Translations under genes and position numbers: made by a program
Part shown: positions 39,687-49,913 of the stretch, piece after piece
Position numbering within the stretch: the stretch's first letter is position 1
Layout of the letters: each line of letters opens with the position of its first letter
Assembly (NCBI RefSeq): GCF_000169195.2
Contig: NC_016023.1
Location: 2,604,001 to 2,668,000, forward strand
Direction of reading: 5' to 3'
From: Heyndrickxia coagulans 36D1
GTDB lineage: Bacteria; Bacillota; Bacilli; Bacillales; Bacillaceae_C
DNA length: 64,000 nt
The notes under the pieces: generated by a model
The model's input: only the letters and a program-made list of their open reading frames with translations
What the model was told of the DNA's origin: nothing
Databases searched by the model: none

Positions 39687-40781
39687 GTGACAATTCCATC
39701 CTATCCGATCTCATTAATGGCGCAAGTTTACCGCCGGGTGATGCCGGCTGTCCACCGTGAACTCCATTACTGGCGGGAAAAGGCACGCCAGATTCCCAAT
39801 GATGAATTAAAGACACAGGCGCTCGCCAGCATTCAACATAAAACGTTTCACTGTGAAGGCGGATCGATCCTCGGCCTTTTGGCAATGGAAGAGCGGACAG
39901 CGGCTTTTCGGTTTATTGTCGCTTACCAGACGATCAGCGACTATCTTGATAATCTATGCGACCGCAGCACATCGCTTGACCCGGTTGATTTCCGAGCACT
40001 GCACGAGTCCATGTCCGATGCGCTTACAGTCGGCGCACCGTTGAAAAATTATTACCGTTACCGACTGGACCAGGATGACGGTGGTTATTTGCATGAACTC
40101 GTGCGGACATGCCAGGTTGTGTTGAGCCGCATCCCTCAATATAAAGCCATTCAACCTTATTTGCTGGAACTTTGCCGTTATTATTCGGATCTGCAAGTAC
40201 ATAAACATGTGCGCGTAGAGGAACGGGTGCCGCGGCTAAAGGAATGGTTTTTGCGCTACAAGCCGGATTTTCCAGATATGGAATGGTATGAGTTTTCCGC
40301 CTGTTCCGGCTCGACCCTCGGGATTTTCTGCCTTGTTTCCTACGCGCTCCGGGACGATTTCCGCCCTGAATATGCGACAATCATCCGTGACGGGTATTTT
40401 CCTTATATTCAGGGGTTGCATATTCTGCTGGATTATTTTATCGACCAGGACGAAGACAAAAAAGGCGGAGACTTGAATTTTTGTTTTTATTACCCGAGCG
40501 AAGAAGAGCTGTTTAAACGGCTGAAGCATTTTTTGCAGGAGGCGGATAAACATACGGCCCGACTCCCAAATGAAAAATTTCATAAACTGATTAACCGGGG
40601 GCTTTTGGCTGTTTATTTGTCAGATGAAAAGGTGAAGAAGCAGCGGAGCGTTCAGAAATTGTCGCGGAAAATGATCAAATTTGCCGGCTCGATCAGTTTA
40701 TTCTTTTATTTTAACGGAAAAATGTACCGCGCCATCAAAAACATGATCCCGGCCAGCCTGGCAAAAACAATAGTAAAATGA
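39687..40781 (+). CDS. ytpB: tetraprenyl-beta-curcumene synthase
   Basis: This 364-aa protein matches YtpB, an all-helical terpene synthase that cyclises C35 heptaprenyl diphosphate into a sesquarterpene used by Bacillus spores and cells. The variant aspartate-rich motif is SDYLDNLCDRSTSLD near residue 90, and a second acidic segment DYFIDQDEDKKGGDLNF lies near 250. GAGGTGA fits GTG 39687; an upstream in-frame GTG overlaps that site. It pairs with ytpA. Confidence 0.9.
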   Translation: MTIPSYPISLMAQVYRRVMPAVHRELHYWREKARQIPNDELKTQALASIQHKTFHCEGGSILGLLAMEERTAAFRFIVAYQTISDYLDNLCDRSTSLDPVDFRALHESMSDALTVGAPLKNYYRYRLDQDDGGYLHELVRTCQVVLSRIPQYKAIQPYLLELCRYYSDLQVHKHVRVEERVPRLKEWFLRYKPDFPDMEWYEFSACSGSTLGIFCLVSYALRDDFRPEYATIIRDGYFPYIQGLHILLDYFIDQDEDKKGGDLNFCFYYPSEEELFKRLKHFLQEADKHTARLPNEKFHKLINRGLLAVYLSDEKVKKQRSVQKLSRKMIKFAGSISLFFYFNGKMYRAIKNMIPASLAKTIVK

Positions 40782-40826
40782 GCCGGCTGGTGGCAACGGG
40801 AAAGGGCAGATTTTATCGGCCCCTTT

Positions 40827-41210
40827 GTTGCCGTTTTTAGAAAAGGCGGATGGTTGTCTGGTTGAGGAAACCGGAGCAATGTGGCTTTTTCCGGCCGGAC
40901 TTTTTGCATCATTCAAGAGCCGGCCGTGTTCATATACGATTAAAAAAGGCGGGCTTTCGTACCCGGCCCCGTTGTTACCGTTTTTCAAAGGCAATGAGAA
41001 AAGGCGTGCTTTTCGTACCCGGCCCTTTTGTTATCGCTTTTTGAATGGCATGAAAAAAGGCGGGCTTTGCATAATCCAGAACCCGGTCAGATTCATATGC
41101 GATTGAAAAAGGCAGCTGTTCGTAGCCGGCGCATATGTTATCGCTTTTGGGAATGACATGAAAAAGCCAGGTTCCCGTTATGTTTTGAATCCGAACCAAT
41201 CGATCCTTCG
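40827..41210. repeat. degenerate copies of the ytqB 3' end (array E)
   Basis: A decayed copy at 40834-40942 aligns with the last 35 or so codons of ytqB (AAAAGGCGGATGGTT, CCGGAGCA, GAGCCGG, GTTCATA). Further pieces repeat GTTATCGCTTTTT near 41030, 41137 and 41210 and CATAATCCAGAACCCGGTCA near 41069. Intervals are roughly multiples of 54 bp. Confidence 0.75.
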
Positions 41211-41783
41211 TTATCGTTTTTCAATAGCAATAAGAAAAGGCGGATGGTTTGCCTGGTTGAGAAATTCATACCGGAGCACATGCGCCTTTTTCTGATCGAG
41301 CTGTTTTACATAATCCAGGAGCCGGTCACGTTCATACGCGCCGCCTTCATGGCCGTGGTAAACCACAACTGCGATGATCCCGCCGGTTTCAAGCATGGAA
41401 AAAATCTGCTCGAGTGCGGCAATGGTTGACTCCGGCCGGGTAATGACCGTTTTGTCGCTGTCCGGCAAATAGCCCAAATTGAAAACCGCTCCGCTGATCT
41501 TGCCATGCAGCGCTGCCGGGATGCATTCGCTGGCATGTTCATGGCCGGTGCAGAAAAGTTCGGCGCGCGTAACGAGGCCTTCTTTCTCCAGGCGTTCCTT
41601 TGTCCGCCTCACCGCTTCCGGCTGGATATCAAAAGCAAACACTTTTCCACCTTCTCCAACCCGTTTGGCGAGAAATACAGTATCATGCCCGTTCCCGGCT
41701 GTTGCGTCAATGGCAAAACCGCCGCTCTTTACAGCTTTTTCTAAAAGTAAATGAGCAAATGAGAGAACAGGAAGCATATTCAT
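41211..41783 (-). CDS. ytqB: class I SAM-dependent methyltransferase, YtqB family
   Basis: This 190-aa rRNA_methylase-type protein has the SAM motif IDATAGNGHDTVFLA (about residues 24-38), the acidic loop VFAFDIQPEAV, and GAVFNLGYLPDSDK followed by VVVYHGHEGG. YtqB is described as a tRNA wobble-uridine modifying methyltransferase (MnmM) in B. subtilis. GGAGATG lies ahead of ATG 41783; the longer frame to 41897 lacks a site. ytqA, its usual partner, is absent. Its 3' end is copied in the adjoining array. Confidence 0.88.
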   Translation of the reverse strand: MNMLPVLSFAHLLLEKAVKSGGFAIDATAGNGHDTVFLAKRVGEGGKVFAFDIQPEAVRRTKERLEKEGLVTRAELFCTGHEHASECIPAALHGKISGAVFNLGYLPDSDKTVITRPESTIAALEQIFSMLETGGIIAVVVYHGHEGGAYERDRLLDYVKQLDQKKAHVLRYEFLNQANHPPFLIAIEKR

Positions 41784-41815
41784 CTTTGCAGCATCTCCAT
41801 TTATTGATTGGTCTA

Positions 41816-41844
41816 CAGGCGAAAGTTGAACGCCTGTTTTTTTA
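41816..41844 (+). other. hairpin with T run upstream of ytqB
   Basis: ACAGGCG and CGCCTGT flank an 8-base loop, with seven T's on the plus strand. No plus-strand gene ends here; on the minus strand the hairpin would sit in the ytqB 5' leader. No other gene is seen in 41784-42157. Confidence 0.5.
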
Positions 41845-42157
41845 CTGTGAAAAGGCAAATGTGCCCCATGTAAATCATATTTTTCAGCGCTTTCCATTCG
41901 AATACCGGAATGGACACGGCAAAATCGTTCTTATTCTTCAGACATACAGGCTCGCGCCCCAAAATGGTAAAAAACCGTCTTTATGCAGCGCACTCCTTTT
42001 GCATTTTACCATGAACGGGTGCGGGTGCAAAGGCGGCTCGGATTCTAAATCGAGCTGTCGGGAAGAAACTCCCAATGCGCTGGGGAAACATTTTTTCTGC
42101 ACGGGGCATTATACAAATGAAGCCTGCACGCTTCAAAGCATAAAGGGGGGAATCGTG

Positions 42158-42433
42158 ATGGCCACACGGGAAGCAGTCGAAAATTGTATCAACCGTTGCG
42201 AGCAAGCCGTTCAATCGGCGCGTGAGCAATTTGCGGAAGGCAACCGCCAGGAAAACTACGGCTATTATGATTTTTCGGAACCGTTAACAGAGCTGGAAGA
42301 AGCCTATAATGAACTTTGCAAATTGGCGATCAGTGCCAACTCCCAGCAGCGTGAGCGCCTCCACCGTATGCGCCTTGTGATTCAGCAGCTGCAAAACGAG
42401 ATGATTTTACAGGAACATGAACCGACCATGTAA
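42158..42433 (+). CDS. ytzC: DUF2524 protein YtzC
   Basis: This 91-aa soluble helical protein starts MATREAVENCINRCEQAVQS, with AAAGGGGGG 7 bases before ATG 42158. It matches YtzC (DUF2524), of unknown function, found beside ytqA/ytqB in B. subtilis. The much longer open frame starting near 41600 runs antisense through ytqB and is not the gene. Confidence 0.88.
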   Translation: MATREAVENCINRCEQAVQSAREQFAEGNRQENYGYYDFSEPLTELEEAYNELCKLAISANSQQRERLHRMRLVIQQLQNEMILQEHEPTM

Positions 42434-42610
42434 TTGGAAAAACGTAAGCCGGAAACTTGCTGGGGCAAAATGCTCAATAAGCAAATGGGGAAAACGGAAA
42501 AGCCAGGCAAACATCACGGCGAAAAATCCGACGGGAACAACGGACATGTAGGAGCGGTTTCGGCACAGAAAATTTAGGAAAAACAACAAGAAAAGCCGGG
42601 CGGATTCATG

Positions 42611-42645
42611 AAAGCGGGATAGGGCACGGGCCTTATCCCGCTTTT
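42611..42645 (+). terminator. terminator after ytzC
   Basis: The arms AAAGCGGGATA and TATCCCGCTTT flank a GC loop, followed by T's. The rest of 42434-42776 has no gene. Confidence 0.8.
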
Positions 42646-42776
42646 AATGCAAATGTTGGATCAAGTAGAGGACGGGGAATTGCCATAATATTTATATTTT
42701 GCAAGAATGCTTGTAACTGTCGGGAAAAACCCCTACAATTTCCTTTGATCGATTCATTAGCAGGGGGGCATTCATT

Positions 42777-43964
42777 TTGCCAAAAACTGTGTGGCTGCTT
42801 GTCATTGGCATGGCTGTCAACATGACTGGCGCTTCTTTTTTATGGCCGTTAAATTCAATCTATATCCACGATCATCTCGGTAAATCGCTGTTTATCGCCG
42901 GGCTTGTGCTCATGCTGAATAATTTTACAAGCGTCATCGGCAGTCTTTTGGGTGGATATTTGCATGATAAAATCGGAGGTTACCGTTCCGTAATACTGGG
43001 TGGCTTGATCTCTGCCGGGGCGCTTGCCGGCTTGACATGGAACCACGCTTGGCCGGATTATGTATTTTTCCTCGGTGCCATCGGGCTCGGTTCCGGCATG
43101 ATCGGCCCGGCGATCCTTGCAATGGCGGGCGCGGCTTGGAAAGGCGGAGGGAGAAAAGCGTTCAATGCCATCTATGTCGCCAACAACATCGGGGTTGCAC
43201 TCGGTGCCGCGCTGGGCGGTGTGATTGCCTCTTATTCCATTGACCTTATTTTTGCAGCGAATCTTGCACTTTTTCTCGTTTTTATGGCGATTGCTATCTT
43301 CGGCTACCGGAATATTGCCGAAAAACATGCCGGATATGCGGGCACAGCCGCTGCTTCTGCCAAACGTGCAGGACGGGCGCAAGTGGCATCACTCATCCTG
43401 TTATGCTTTGCTTATTTCCTGGCATGGACGGCGTACACGCAATGGACGGCCACGATTTCCACTTATACGCAGACGCTTCATATATCGCTGAACAAATACA
43501 GCTTTCTTTGGACATTGAATGGCGCGATCATCGTGCTCGGCCAGCCGCTCCTTTTGCCGTTTTTAAAGCGGTTCTTGCCGGAAGTCAAACAGCAAATTGT
43601 TGTTGGGACGGCCATTTTTATGCTGTCATTCGCTGTCGTTGCCTTTGCCGGGCATTTTGCCGGCTTTTTAGTGGCAATGGCCATTTTAACGGTTGGGGAA
43701 ATGCTTGTCTGGCCGGCTGTGCCCGCAGTTGCCAATACGCTTTCGCCGAAAGGGCGGGAAGGGTTTTACCAGGGCATCATCAACAGTGTCGCAACATGCG
43801 GCAGAATGATTGGCCCTGTTGTTGGCGGGTTTGTCGCAGATGCATTCGGCATGAAGGCATTGTTCGGATTGCTCATTATTTTTCTCGCTATTTCCCTTTT
43901 ATTGGCCTTGCTGTATGACCGCCCACTCGTGGAAAAATCACATTCTGGGGCAACAGGAAAATAA
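42777..43964 (+). CDS. MFS transporter, YttB-like
   Basis: This 395-aa protein has about 12 hydrophobic spans and the major-facilitator loop 2-3 motif GGYLHDKIGGYRS at about residue 60. The C-terminal half repeats a similar fold (GPVVGGFVADAFG). It is a drug/sugar-efflux-type permease with unknown substrate and resembles B. subtilis YttB by context near leuS. The start is TTG 42777 with a GGGGGC site upstream; no better ATG exists before the first span. Confidence 0.85.
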   Translation: MPKTVWLLVIGMAVNMTGASFLWPLNSIYIHDHLGKSLFIAGLVLMLNNFTSVIGSLLGGYLHDKIGGYRSVILGGLISAGALAGLTWNHAWPDYVFFLGAIGLGSGMIGPAILAMAGAAWKGGGRKAFNAIYVANNIGVALGAALGGVIASYSIDLIFAANLALFLVFMAIAIFGYRNIAEKHAGYAGTAAASAKRAGRAQVASLILLCFAYFLAWTAYTQWTATISTYTQTLHISLNKYSFLWTLNGAIIVLGQPLLLPFLKRFLPEVKQQIVVGTAIFMLSFAVVAFAGHFAGFLVAMAILTVGEMLVWPAVPAVANTLSPKGREGFYQGIINSVATCGRMIGPVVGGFVADAFGMKALFGLLIIFLAISLLLALLYDRPLVEKSHSGATGK

Positions 43965-44011
43965 TATTGAAACTGGGAATGAATTTCTGTAAAATAGGTT
44001 ATAAATTGAAT

Positions 44012-44246
44012 AAATGATAGAAGAACGTTGACAAGGAGTAGTAACGGCGGCGCTGAAACAAGAGAATTGGCGGAAGGTGCAAGCCAATCAGAGAACCCCG
44101 TGAACTCGCCTTTGAGTTGCAAATATGACCCGTTTTAGTATTTGCCGTATTCCGCGTTAAGGACTTAAAGTGAGTGCTTGCACTAATTTGGGTGGTACCG
44201 CGGGAGAACCCTCTCGTCCCTTTTTCTTGGGATGGGAGGTTTTTTG
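44012..44246 (+). ncRNA. T-box leader of leuS
   Basis: The T-box sequence GGGTGGTACCGCGG lies at about 44189-44203, and the terminator (ACCCTCTCGTCCC with GGGATGGGAGG, then six T's) ends at about 44242. A leucine CTC codon at 44105-44107 in the upstream stem region is a plausible specifier. Uncharged tRNA-Leu would stabilise the antiterminator and allow leuS expression. Confidence 0.93.
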
Positions 44247-44292
44247 CGTCCTATATTGTCAATGTCGATACATAAAAAAGGAGGAGTCTGTC

Positions 44293-46707
44293 ATGAGTTT
44301 TGACCACCGGAAAATCGAAAAGAAATGGCAGCAGTACTGGGAAGAGCATCACACGTTCCGTACCGGTGAAGACGAAAATAAACCGAAATTTTATTGCCTG
44401 GATATGTTTCCGTATCCGTCGGGGGCAGGCCTTCACGTCGGGCACCCGGAAGGCTATACGGCGACCGACATCGTGTCGCGGACGAAACGGATGCAAGGAT
44501 ATAATGTCCTCCATCCGATGGGGTGGGATGCATTCGGGCTTCCAGCTGAGCAGTATGCGATTGATACCGGCAATGATCCGGCTGTTTTCACAATTCAAAA
44601 TATCAATACGTTCCGCCGCCAGATGAAATCGATCGGGTTTTCTTATGATTGGGATAGGGAAATCAACACATCTGATCCGGAATATTATAAATGGACGCAG
44701 TGGATTTTTCTGCAGCTGTGGAAAAAGGGGCTGGCTTATATTGATGAAGTGCCAGTCAACTGGTGCCCTGCGCTCGGAACCGTGCTGGCAAACGAAGAAG
44801 TCATTGACGGCAAGAGCGAACGCGGCGGGCATCCGGTCATCCGCAAACCGATGCGCCAGTGGATGTTGAAAATTACCGCCTATGCAGACCGCCTTCTTGA
44901 AGACCTTGAGGAGCTGGATTGGCCGGAAAACATTAAGGATATGCAGCGCAACTGGATTGGCCGTTCGGAAGGGGCAGAAGTGACATTCCAGGTTGAAGGC
45001 ACAAATGAAACGTTTACCGTTTTCACGACCCGCCCGGATACGCTGTTCGGGGCGACCTACGCCGTGCTTGCGCCGGAACACCCGCTTGTGGATAAAATCA
45101 AAACAGCTGAGCAGGCCGATGCAGTTCAGGCTTACATTGCCGAGGTGCAATTAAAAAGCGACCTCGAACGGACGGACCTTGCGAAAGACAAAACCGGCGT
45201 ATTTACGGGGGCGTATGCCGTGAACCCGGCGAACGGCGAAAAAATGCCAATTTGGATTGCCGATTATGTATTAATGAGCTACGGGACAGGCGCAATCATG
45301 GCGGTGCCGGCCCATGACGAACGCGACTATGAATTTGCCCGCAAATTCGATTTGCCGATTAAAGAAGTCGTCGCAGGCGGCAACGTTGAAAAAGAAGCCT
45401 ATACCGGTGACGGTGAACACGTCCATTCCGGATTTTTAAACGGGCTGGATAAACAGACAGCGATTAAACGCATGATCGAGTGGCTTGAAGAAAAAGGGAT
45501 CGGACAGAAGAAAGTGACATATCGCCTGCGTGACTGGCTGTTCAGCCGCCAACGTTACTGGGGCGAGCCGATTCCGGTCATCCACTGGGAAGACGGGACC
45601 ATAACGGCCGTGCCGGAAGAAGAGCTGCCACTCATGCTGCCGAAAATGAAGGAAATCAAACCGAGCGGAACAGGTGAATCACCGCTTGCGAATGTGGAAG
45701 ACTGGGTCAATGTTGTCGATCCGAAAACAGGGAAAAAAGGCCGGCGCGAAACAAACACGATGCCGCAATGGGCGGGAAGCTGCTGGTACTTCCTCCGTTT
45801 CATCGATCCGAAAAATCATAAAGCGATTGCCGATCCGGAAAAGCTGAAAAAATGGCTGCCGGTTGACCTTTACATCGGCGGAACCGAGCATGCGGTGCTG
45901 CACTTGCTGTATGCCCGCTTCTGGCATAAATTTTTGTACGATATCGGGGTGGTGTCAACGAAAGAACCATTCCAAAGATTGTTCAACCAAGGCATGATCT
46001 TGGGCGCGAACCATGAAAAAATGAGCAAATCGCGCGGCAATGTCGTTAATCCGGATGACATTCTCGAGTCGCACGGGGCCGATACGCTCCGGCTGTACGA
46101 AATGTTCATGGGCCCTTTGGATGCATCGATTCCGTGGTCGACGAACGGCCTTGACGGTTCCCGCCGCTTCCTTGACCGGATTTGGCGCCTGTTTGTGAAT
46201 GAAGACGGCAGCCTGTCAGAAAAAATTCAGGACAAGGCCAATCCGGCACTTGAAAAAACGTATCATCTGACGGTCAAAAAAGTGACGGAAGATATCGATG
46301 CCCTTCATTTTAACACGGCCATTTCGCAATTAATGGTGTTTATAAACGATGCCTATAAAGCGGAAGTGATACCGAAAACGTATGTGGAAGGCTTCGTCAA
46401 GCTGCTGTCGCCGTTTTGCCCGCATATTGCCGAAGAACTGTGGGAAAAACTCGGCCACAGCGGCACGATCACATATGAAGCATGGCCTGCTTTTGATGCT
46501 TCAAAACTCATCGAAAATGAAGTGGAAATTGTCCTCCAGGTGAACGGCAAAGTGCGCAACAAAGTGAAGATCGACCGCAACATGAGCCGCGAGGACATGG
46601 AAAAACTCGCGCTTGCGGATGAAAAAATCAAGGAATTTACGGAAGGAAAAACGATTCGCAAAATCATTGCTGTACCGGGCAAACTCGTCAACATTGTGGC
46701 AAACTGA
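44293..46707 (+). CDS. leuS: leucyl-tRNA synthetase
   Basis: This 804-aa class I enzyme has the HIGH-type motif HVGHPEGYT (about 50), a CP1 editing domain ([12 protein letters not shown] near 248, with the editing aspartate region [14 protein letters not shown] near 337), and KMSKSRGNV near 580. ATG 44293 follows AAGGAGGAGTCTGTC; a frame opening at 44170 would start inside the T-box leader. Length equals the B. subtilis enzyme. A strong terminator follows. Confidence 0.98.
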   Translation: MSFDHRKIEKKWQQYWEEHHTFRTGEDENKPKFYCLDMFPYPSGAGLHVGHPEGYTATDIVSRTKRMQGYNVLHPMGWDAFGLPAEQYAIDTGNDPAVFTIQNINTFRRQMKSIGFSYDWDREINTSDPEYYKWTQWIFLQLWKKGLAYIDEVPVNWCPALGTVLANEEVIDGKSERGGHPVIRKPMRQWMLKITAYADRLLEDLEELDWPENIKDMQRNWIGRSEGAEVTFQVEGTNETFTVFTTRPDTLFGATYAVLAPEHPLVDKIKTAEQADAVQAYIAEVQLKSDLERTDLAKDKTGVFTGAYAVNPANGEKMPIWIADYVLMSYGTGAIMAVPAHDERDYEFARKFDLPIKEVVAGGNVEKEAYTGDGEHVHSGFLNGLDKQTAIKRMIEWLEEKGIGQKKVTYRLRDWLFSRQRYWGEPIPVIHWEDGTITAVPEEELPLMLPKMKEIKPSGTGESPLANVEDWVNVVDPKTGKKGRRETNTMPQWAGSCWYFLRFIDPKNHKAIADPEKLKKWLPVDLYIGGTEHAVLHLLYARFWHKFLYDIGVVSTKEPFQRLFNQGMILGANHEKMSKSRGNVVNPDDILESHGADTLRLYEMFMGPLDASIPWSTNGLDGSRRFLDRIWRLFVNEDGSLSEKIQDKANPALEKTYHLTVKKVTEDIDALHFNTAISQLMVFINDAYKAEVIPKTYVEGFVKLLSPFCPHIAEELWEKLGHSGTITYEAWPAFDASKLIENEVEIVLQVNGKVRNKVKIDRNMSREDMEKLALADEKIKEFTEGKTIRKIIAVPGKLVNIVAN

Positions 46708-46718
46708 TGGATTTCCGG

Positions 46719-46761
46719 AAAACGGGGCTTTACGGTGAAATGGCCGTAAGCCCCGTTTTTT
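46719..46761 (+). terminator. leuS terminator
   Basis: The arms AAAACGGGGCTTTACGG and CCGTAAGCCCCGTTTT form a long hairpin followed by T's. Confidence 0.93.
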
Positions 46762-46831
46762 ATGCGTGAAATTCATAATTTGTTTGTGAAATGGCAAACT
46801 AGGATTATCAACCATAAAAAGGGGAAAAAAG

Positions 46832-47317
46832 ATGGTTCTTTTATTTTCACTTTTGGCAGGGGCAGGGCTGGCCTATTTGTCCCGCACGCTGTTTGAGGCA
46901 GAAAAAATGAAATCATTGCTGCTTTACTTATGGCTATACTTCTGGACAATCAATTTTTTAAGGATACTGGAAATGAACCTGCACTTTGTTCATGATCACC
47001 ATACAACGATGTTCTATATTTCCAGGTTGCTTGTTCTGTTCGAGGTGCCCCTTTTGTTTCTGCTGTATTTGCACGTGTTTCACCTGTCACGGACGTCCGG
47101 CCGGAAAACACTGACAGTAGCATGTTTTTTCCTTGTTTTTACAGGTTATGTCGCCATCCTTGATTTTTTACAAATTCTGTATACCTACGGATGGTCATGG
47201 CGGTATGTCCTTGCTTTCTTCTTCACTGATCTTGCGGTTTTACACGTAGGCGATGCGCTCTATAGATGGTTGGACAGGAAAAAGGAGGTACACCGGCATG
47301 CTTCCGGAAAAATTTGA
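46832..47317 (+). CDS. hypothetical multi-span membrane protein
   Basis: This 161-aa protein has about five hydrophobic segments and a short basic tail. A His-rich patch HFVHDHHTT at about residues 50-58 sits between spans and could bind metal, but I recognise no family. AAAGGGG precedes the ATG. Its 3' end overlaps the next gene by 20 bp, so the two membrane proteins are co-transcribed and perhaps act together. Confidence 0.65.
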   Translation: MVLLFSLLAGAGLAYLSRTLFEAEKMKSLLLYLWLYFWTINFLRILEMNLHFVHDHHTTMFYISRLLVLFEVPLLFLLYLHVFHLSRTSGRKTLTVACFFLVFTGYVAILDFLQILYTYGWSWRYVLAFFFTDLAVLHVGDALYRWLDRKKEVHRHASGKI

Positions 47318-47801
47318 CGAGAATGAAATCTTTACCCTTGCCGCCTTGGCAGGGTTGATGCTGGCGCTGTATCTCTTGCCAAAAGCCGTTTCATGGAAAG
47401 CAGGACTTGCGAACGGGCTGTTTTTTACAGCAATGGCCTGCTTTGCGGATGAAGTGCTTAGCGCGATGCATCCTTTAAACTTATACAACACATTTGATTC
47501 GCCTGATCTCGAGCTTTTTGACTTCATTATTTATTTACCTGTTTTTACCTTGTACGGCTATTTGTTTATTACGGTGCAGCGTTTTTTTCGGGCGCGACTC
47601 CGCTCTGTACGCAACGTGTTTTTTTATTTGCTCGCCTGGATCGTTTTTACGTGTTTGATGGAGACCATTGCTGTTAAGTTTGGCGTGTTCCACTATTTGA
47701 AGGAATGGAACAATTTTCATTCGCTAGTTGCCTATTGCTTCATCTTTCCGATATTTTATGCTTATGCAAATTGGATTTTAAAAATGGAAGTGACTGATTA
47801 A
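47298..47801 (+). CDS. CBO0543-like membrane protein
   Basis: This 167-aa protein has about five hydrophobic spans. The late segment METIAVKFGVFHYLKEWNNF followed by a hydrophobic span resembles the CBO0543 group of Bacillus and Clostridium membrane proteins, of unknown function; that call is tentative. AGGAGG lies 9 bp before ATG 47298, inside the end of the upstream gene. Confidence 0.6.
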   Translation: MLPEKFDENEIFTLAALAGLMLALYLLPKAVSWKAGLANGLFFTAMACFADEVLSAMHPLNLYNTFDSPDLELFDFIIYLPVFTLYGYLFITVQRFFRARLRSVRNVFFYLLAWIVFTCLMETIAVKFGVFHYLKEWNNFHSLVAYCFIFPIFYAYANWILKMEVTD

Positions 47802-47854
47802 AATGTTCTGAAATTGGAGACAATAGACATAAAAGAAACGGGGAGGAATCACAA

Positions 47855-48040
47855 ATGGTACAGGTCAAACTTTTCGATTGTGAACATGAAAAGGATCTCG
47901 AGGAAAGCATGAATGCGTTTTTGGAAAAAATAGAGGAAGATAAACTGATTGACATCAAATATAATATTGCTGCCATGGTGGAGCCGGCAGAGGATGACCA
48001 GATTTATTGCTTCTCTGCAATGATTTTGTACCATAAATAA
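47855..48040 (+). CDS. cse60: sporulation protein Cse60
   Basis: This 61-aa acidic protein, MVQVKLFDCEHEKDLEESMN through YCFSAMILYHK, closely matches Cse60, a small sigma-E-controlled mother-cell sporulation protein of B. subtilis with unknown function. GGGGAGGAATCACAA precedes the ATG. I could not fix a convincing sigma-E promoter in the 53-bp upstream gap. Confidence 0.88.
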   Translation: MVQVKLFDCEHEKDLEESMNAFLEKIEEDKLIDIKYNIAAMVEPAEDDQIYCFSAMILYHK

Positions 48041-48087
48041 AGCGGAGTGTGGGGACGCTCACTTTTTTGCCCCGCTCTGCTTTTTTT
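48039..48087 (+). terminator. cse60 terminator
   Basis: AAAGCGGAGTGTGGGG pairs imperfectly with CCCCGCTCTGCTTT, followed by seven T's. An inner GAGTGT...ACGCTC hairpin is an alternative. Confidence 0.7.
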
Positions 48088-48287
48088 CGTCCACACGATT
48101 GTAAAAGATGATCCATGGTAGCTGCAGTCTCAACTGCCATCCATCCCGCCACCTGTCCGCGGAAAAAATTCTTCATAAAAAAATTGTCAAGCGGGTATGT
48201 TCGCGGTACACTACATTATAGTGTGTGAAAAAAGGCCCGTCCGCATCAGGGGCGGCCGGAAGATCATTTCGGGCGGGAAGGGATTTT

Positions 48288-49913
48288 ATGTCTTCAAAAT
48301 TATTGCGCGGCACATTTATTTTAACACTTGGGACGATCATCTCGAAAATTCTCGGGGTGTTCTATGTGATTCCGTTTGATGCGATCATCGGCGGATCAGG
48401 ACCGGAGGCACTCTACCAGTTCGGGTATGTCCCTTACAATATTTTTATTAGCATTTCCACGGCAGGCGTCCCGCTTGCTGTCGCAAAATATGTGGCAAAA
48501 TACAATGCGCTTGAAGAATATGCAGTCAGCCGGAAGCTGTTCAGGTCGAGCATGTATTTAATGATTGGGACCGGTATTGCCGGCTTTCTTGTGATGTATG
48601 TTTTTGCCCCGTATTTTACGGATTTGGCGATGGCCGGTAAGCAGGAGGCTCAGGTTTTCTCAAAAGCCGACGTGACGGTGGTGATCCGGGCGGTCAGTTT
48701 TGCGCTGATCATTATTCCGGTGATGAGCCTGATTCGCGGTTTTTTCCAGGGGCACCAGTCAATGGGGCCTTCTGCTGTTTCCCAGGTTGTGGAGCAGGTT
48801 GTCCGGATTTTATTTATGCTGATCGGTGCTTACGTGATTTTACATATGCTCCACGGCAGCATCGTGTCCGCCATCAGCGCGGCGACATTTGCCGCATTTG
48901 TCGGTGGGATGGCGAGCCTGTTTGTGCTCATTTGGTACTGGTTCAAACGAAAACCGCATCTTGACCGGCTGCTTGAACAGGACAAAGGCACAATGCATGT
49001 TTCGATTCCCACGTTGTATAAAGAAATCATCCTTTCTGCCTTGCCGTTTGTATTTGTCGGGATCGCCAATTCGCTTTACCAGATGGTTGATCAGCTGACA
49101 GTGAAGCGCGGTATGGAAGCGGTCGGGCTCGGGAAAATGTGGCAGACGCAGCTCGGGATATTGAATTTCCAGTCGCACAAGCTTGTCATTATTCCGGTCT
49201 CCCTTGCGACCGCCTTTTCCATGACACTTGTTCCGATGATTACGGAAGCTTTCGCAAAAAGGGAGCGCGATATGCTCGTCCGATCTGTTGACCAGACATT
49301 GCAGGTGCTGCTTTTTATTACGGTGCCGGCTGCGCTTGGGATGTCGCTTTTGGCCAAGCCTATTTTTGCGATTTTTTATAATACGGATAACGCCGTCTCG
49401 GTCAGCGTGCTGATGCATTATGCACCGGTTGCCATTTTGTTCTCGCTTTATTCCGTGACAGCGGCGATCATGCAGGGGGTCAATGAGCAGCGCTGGACGA
49501 TTTTAAGCTTGCTCGTCGGGCTATTGTTAAAATTAAGCCTGAATATCCCGCTGATCAAAATGTTTGGGATTCTCGGCGCGGTCTACGCCACGGCAATCGG
49601 GTATACAGCGTCGATTCTGATCAGCTTTATTGTGATCAAAATTTTCGCAGCCTATCCGTATCGGACGGTGATCCGGCGCACGATCCTGATTTTGATTTTT
49701 AATGCTGTCATGCTGGCGGTGGTCGGTGCTGTTTATAAAGGGCTCACACTTGTGCTTTCGCCTTCTTCAAGGTGGCAGGCATTGCTGATTGTTGTGATTT
49801 GCGCCGCGGCCGGTGCGGTTGTTTATGCCTACCTTGGCCTGAAATCGAAACTTGCGGACAAGCTGTTCGGCGTAAGGATTCAACGCGTGAAGGCAAGGTT
49901 GCATATGCGGTAA
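48288..49913 (+). CDS. murJ: lipid II flippase MurJ (YtgP)
   Basis: This 541-aa polysaccharide-transporter/MOP superfamily protein has about 14 spans, starting LLRGTFILTLGTIISKILGV. In B. subtilis YtgP is MurJ, which flips lipid II for peptidoglycan synthesis; SpoVB-type paralogues look similar, so the assignment leans on context (ytzE and leuS nearby) and length. ATG 48288 follows GGGAAGGGATTTT; the 48225 frame start would add a polar, non-conserved extension. Its last codons (IQRVKARLHMR) resemble units of the array that follows. Confidence 0.88.
   Translation: MSSKLLRGTFILTLGTIISKILGVFYVIPFDAIIGGSGPEALYQFGYVPYNIFISISTAGVPLAVAKYVAKYNALEEYAVSRKLFRSSMYLMIGTGIAGFLVMYVFAPYFTDLAMAGKQEAQVFSKADVTVVIRAVSFALIIIPVMSLIRGFFQGHQSMGPSAVSQVVEQVVRILFMLIGAYVILHMLHGSIVSAISAATFAAFVGGMASLFVLIWYWFKRKPHLDRLLEQDKGTMHVSIPTLYKEIILSALPFVFVGIANSLYQMVDQLTVKRGMEAVGLGKMWQTQLGILNFQSHKLVIIPVSLATAFSMTLVPMITEAFAKRERDMLVRSVDQTLQVLLFITVPAALGMSLLAKPIFAIFYNTDNAVSVSVLMHYAPVAILFSLYSVTAAIMQGVNEQRWTILSLLVGLLLKLSLNIPLIKMFGILGAVYATAIGYTASILISFIVIKIFAAYPYRTVIRRTILILIFNAVMLAVVGAVYKGLTLVLSPSSRWQALLIVVICAAAGAVVYAYLGLKSKLADKLFGVRIQRVKARLHMR

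Noticed and set aside
41600-42433. 277-codon plus-strand frame
   Set aside because: Its first two thirds are antisense to ytqB; only the last 91 codons (ytzC) have a ribosome site and a known family.
44251-45150. 299-codon minus-strand frame within leuS
   Set aside because: It is a shadow of leuS with no ribosome site; leuS is certain.
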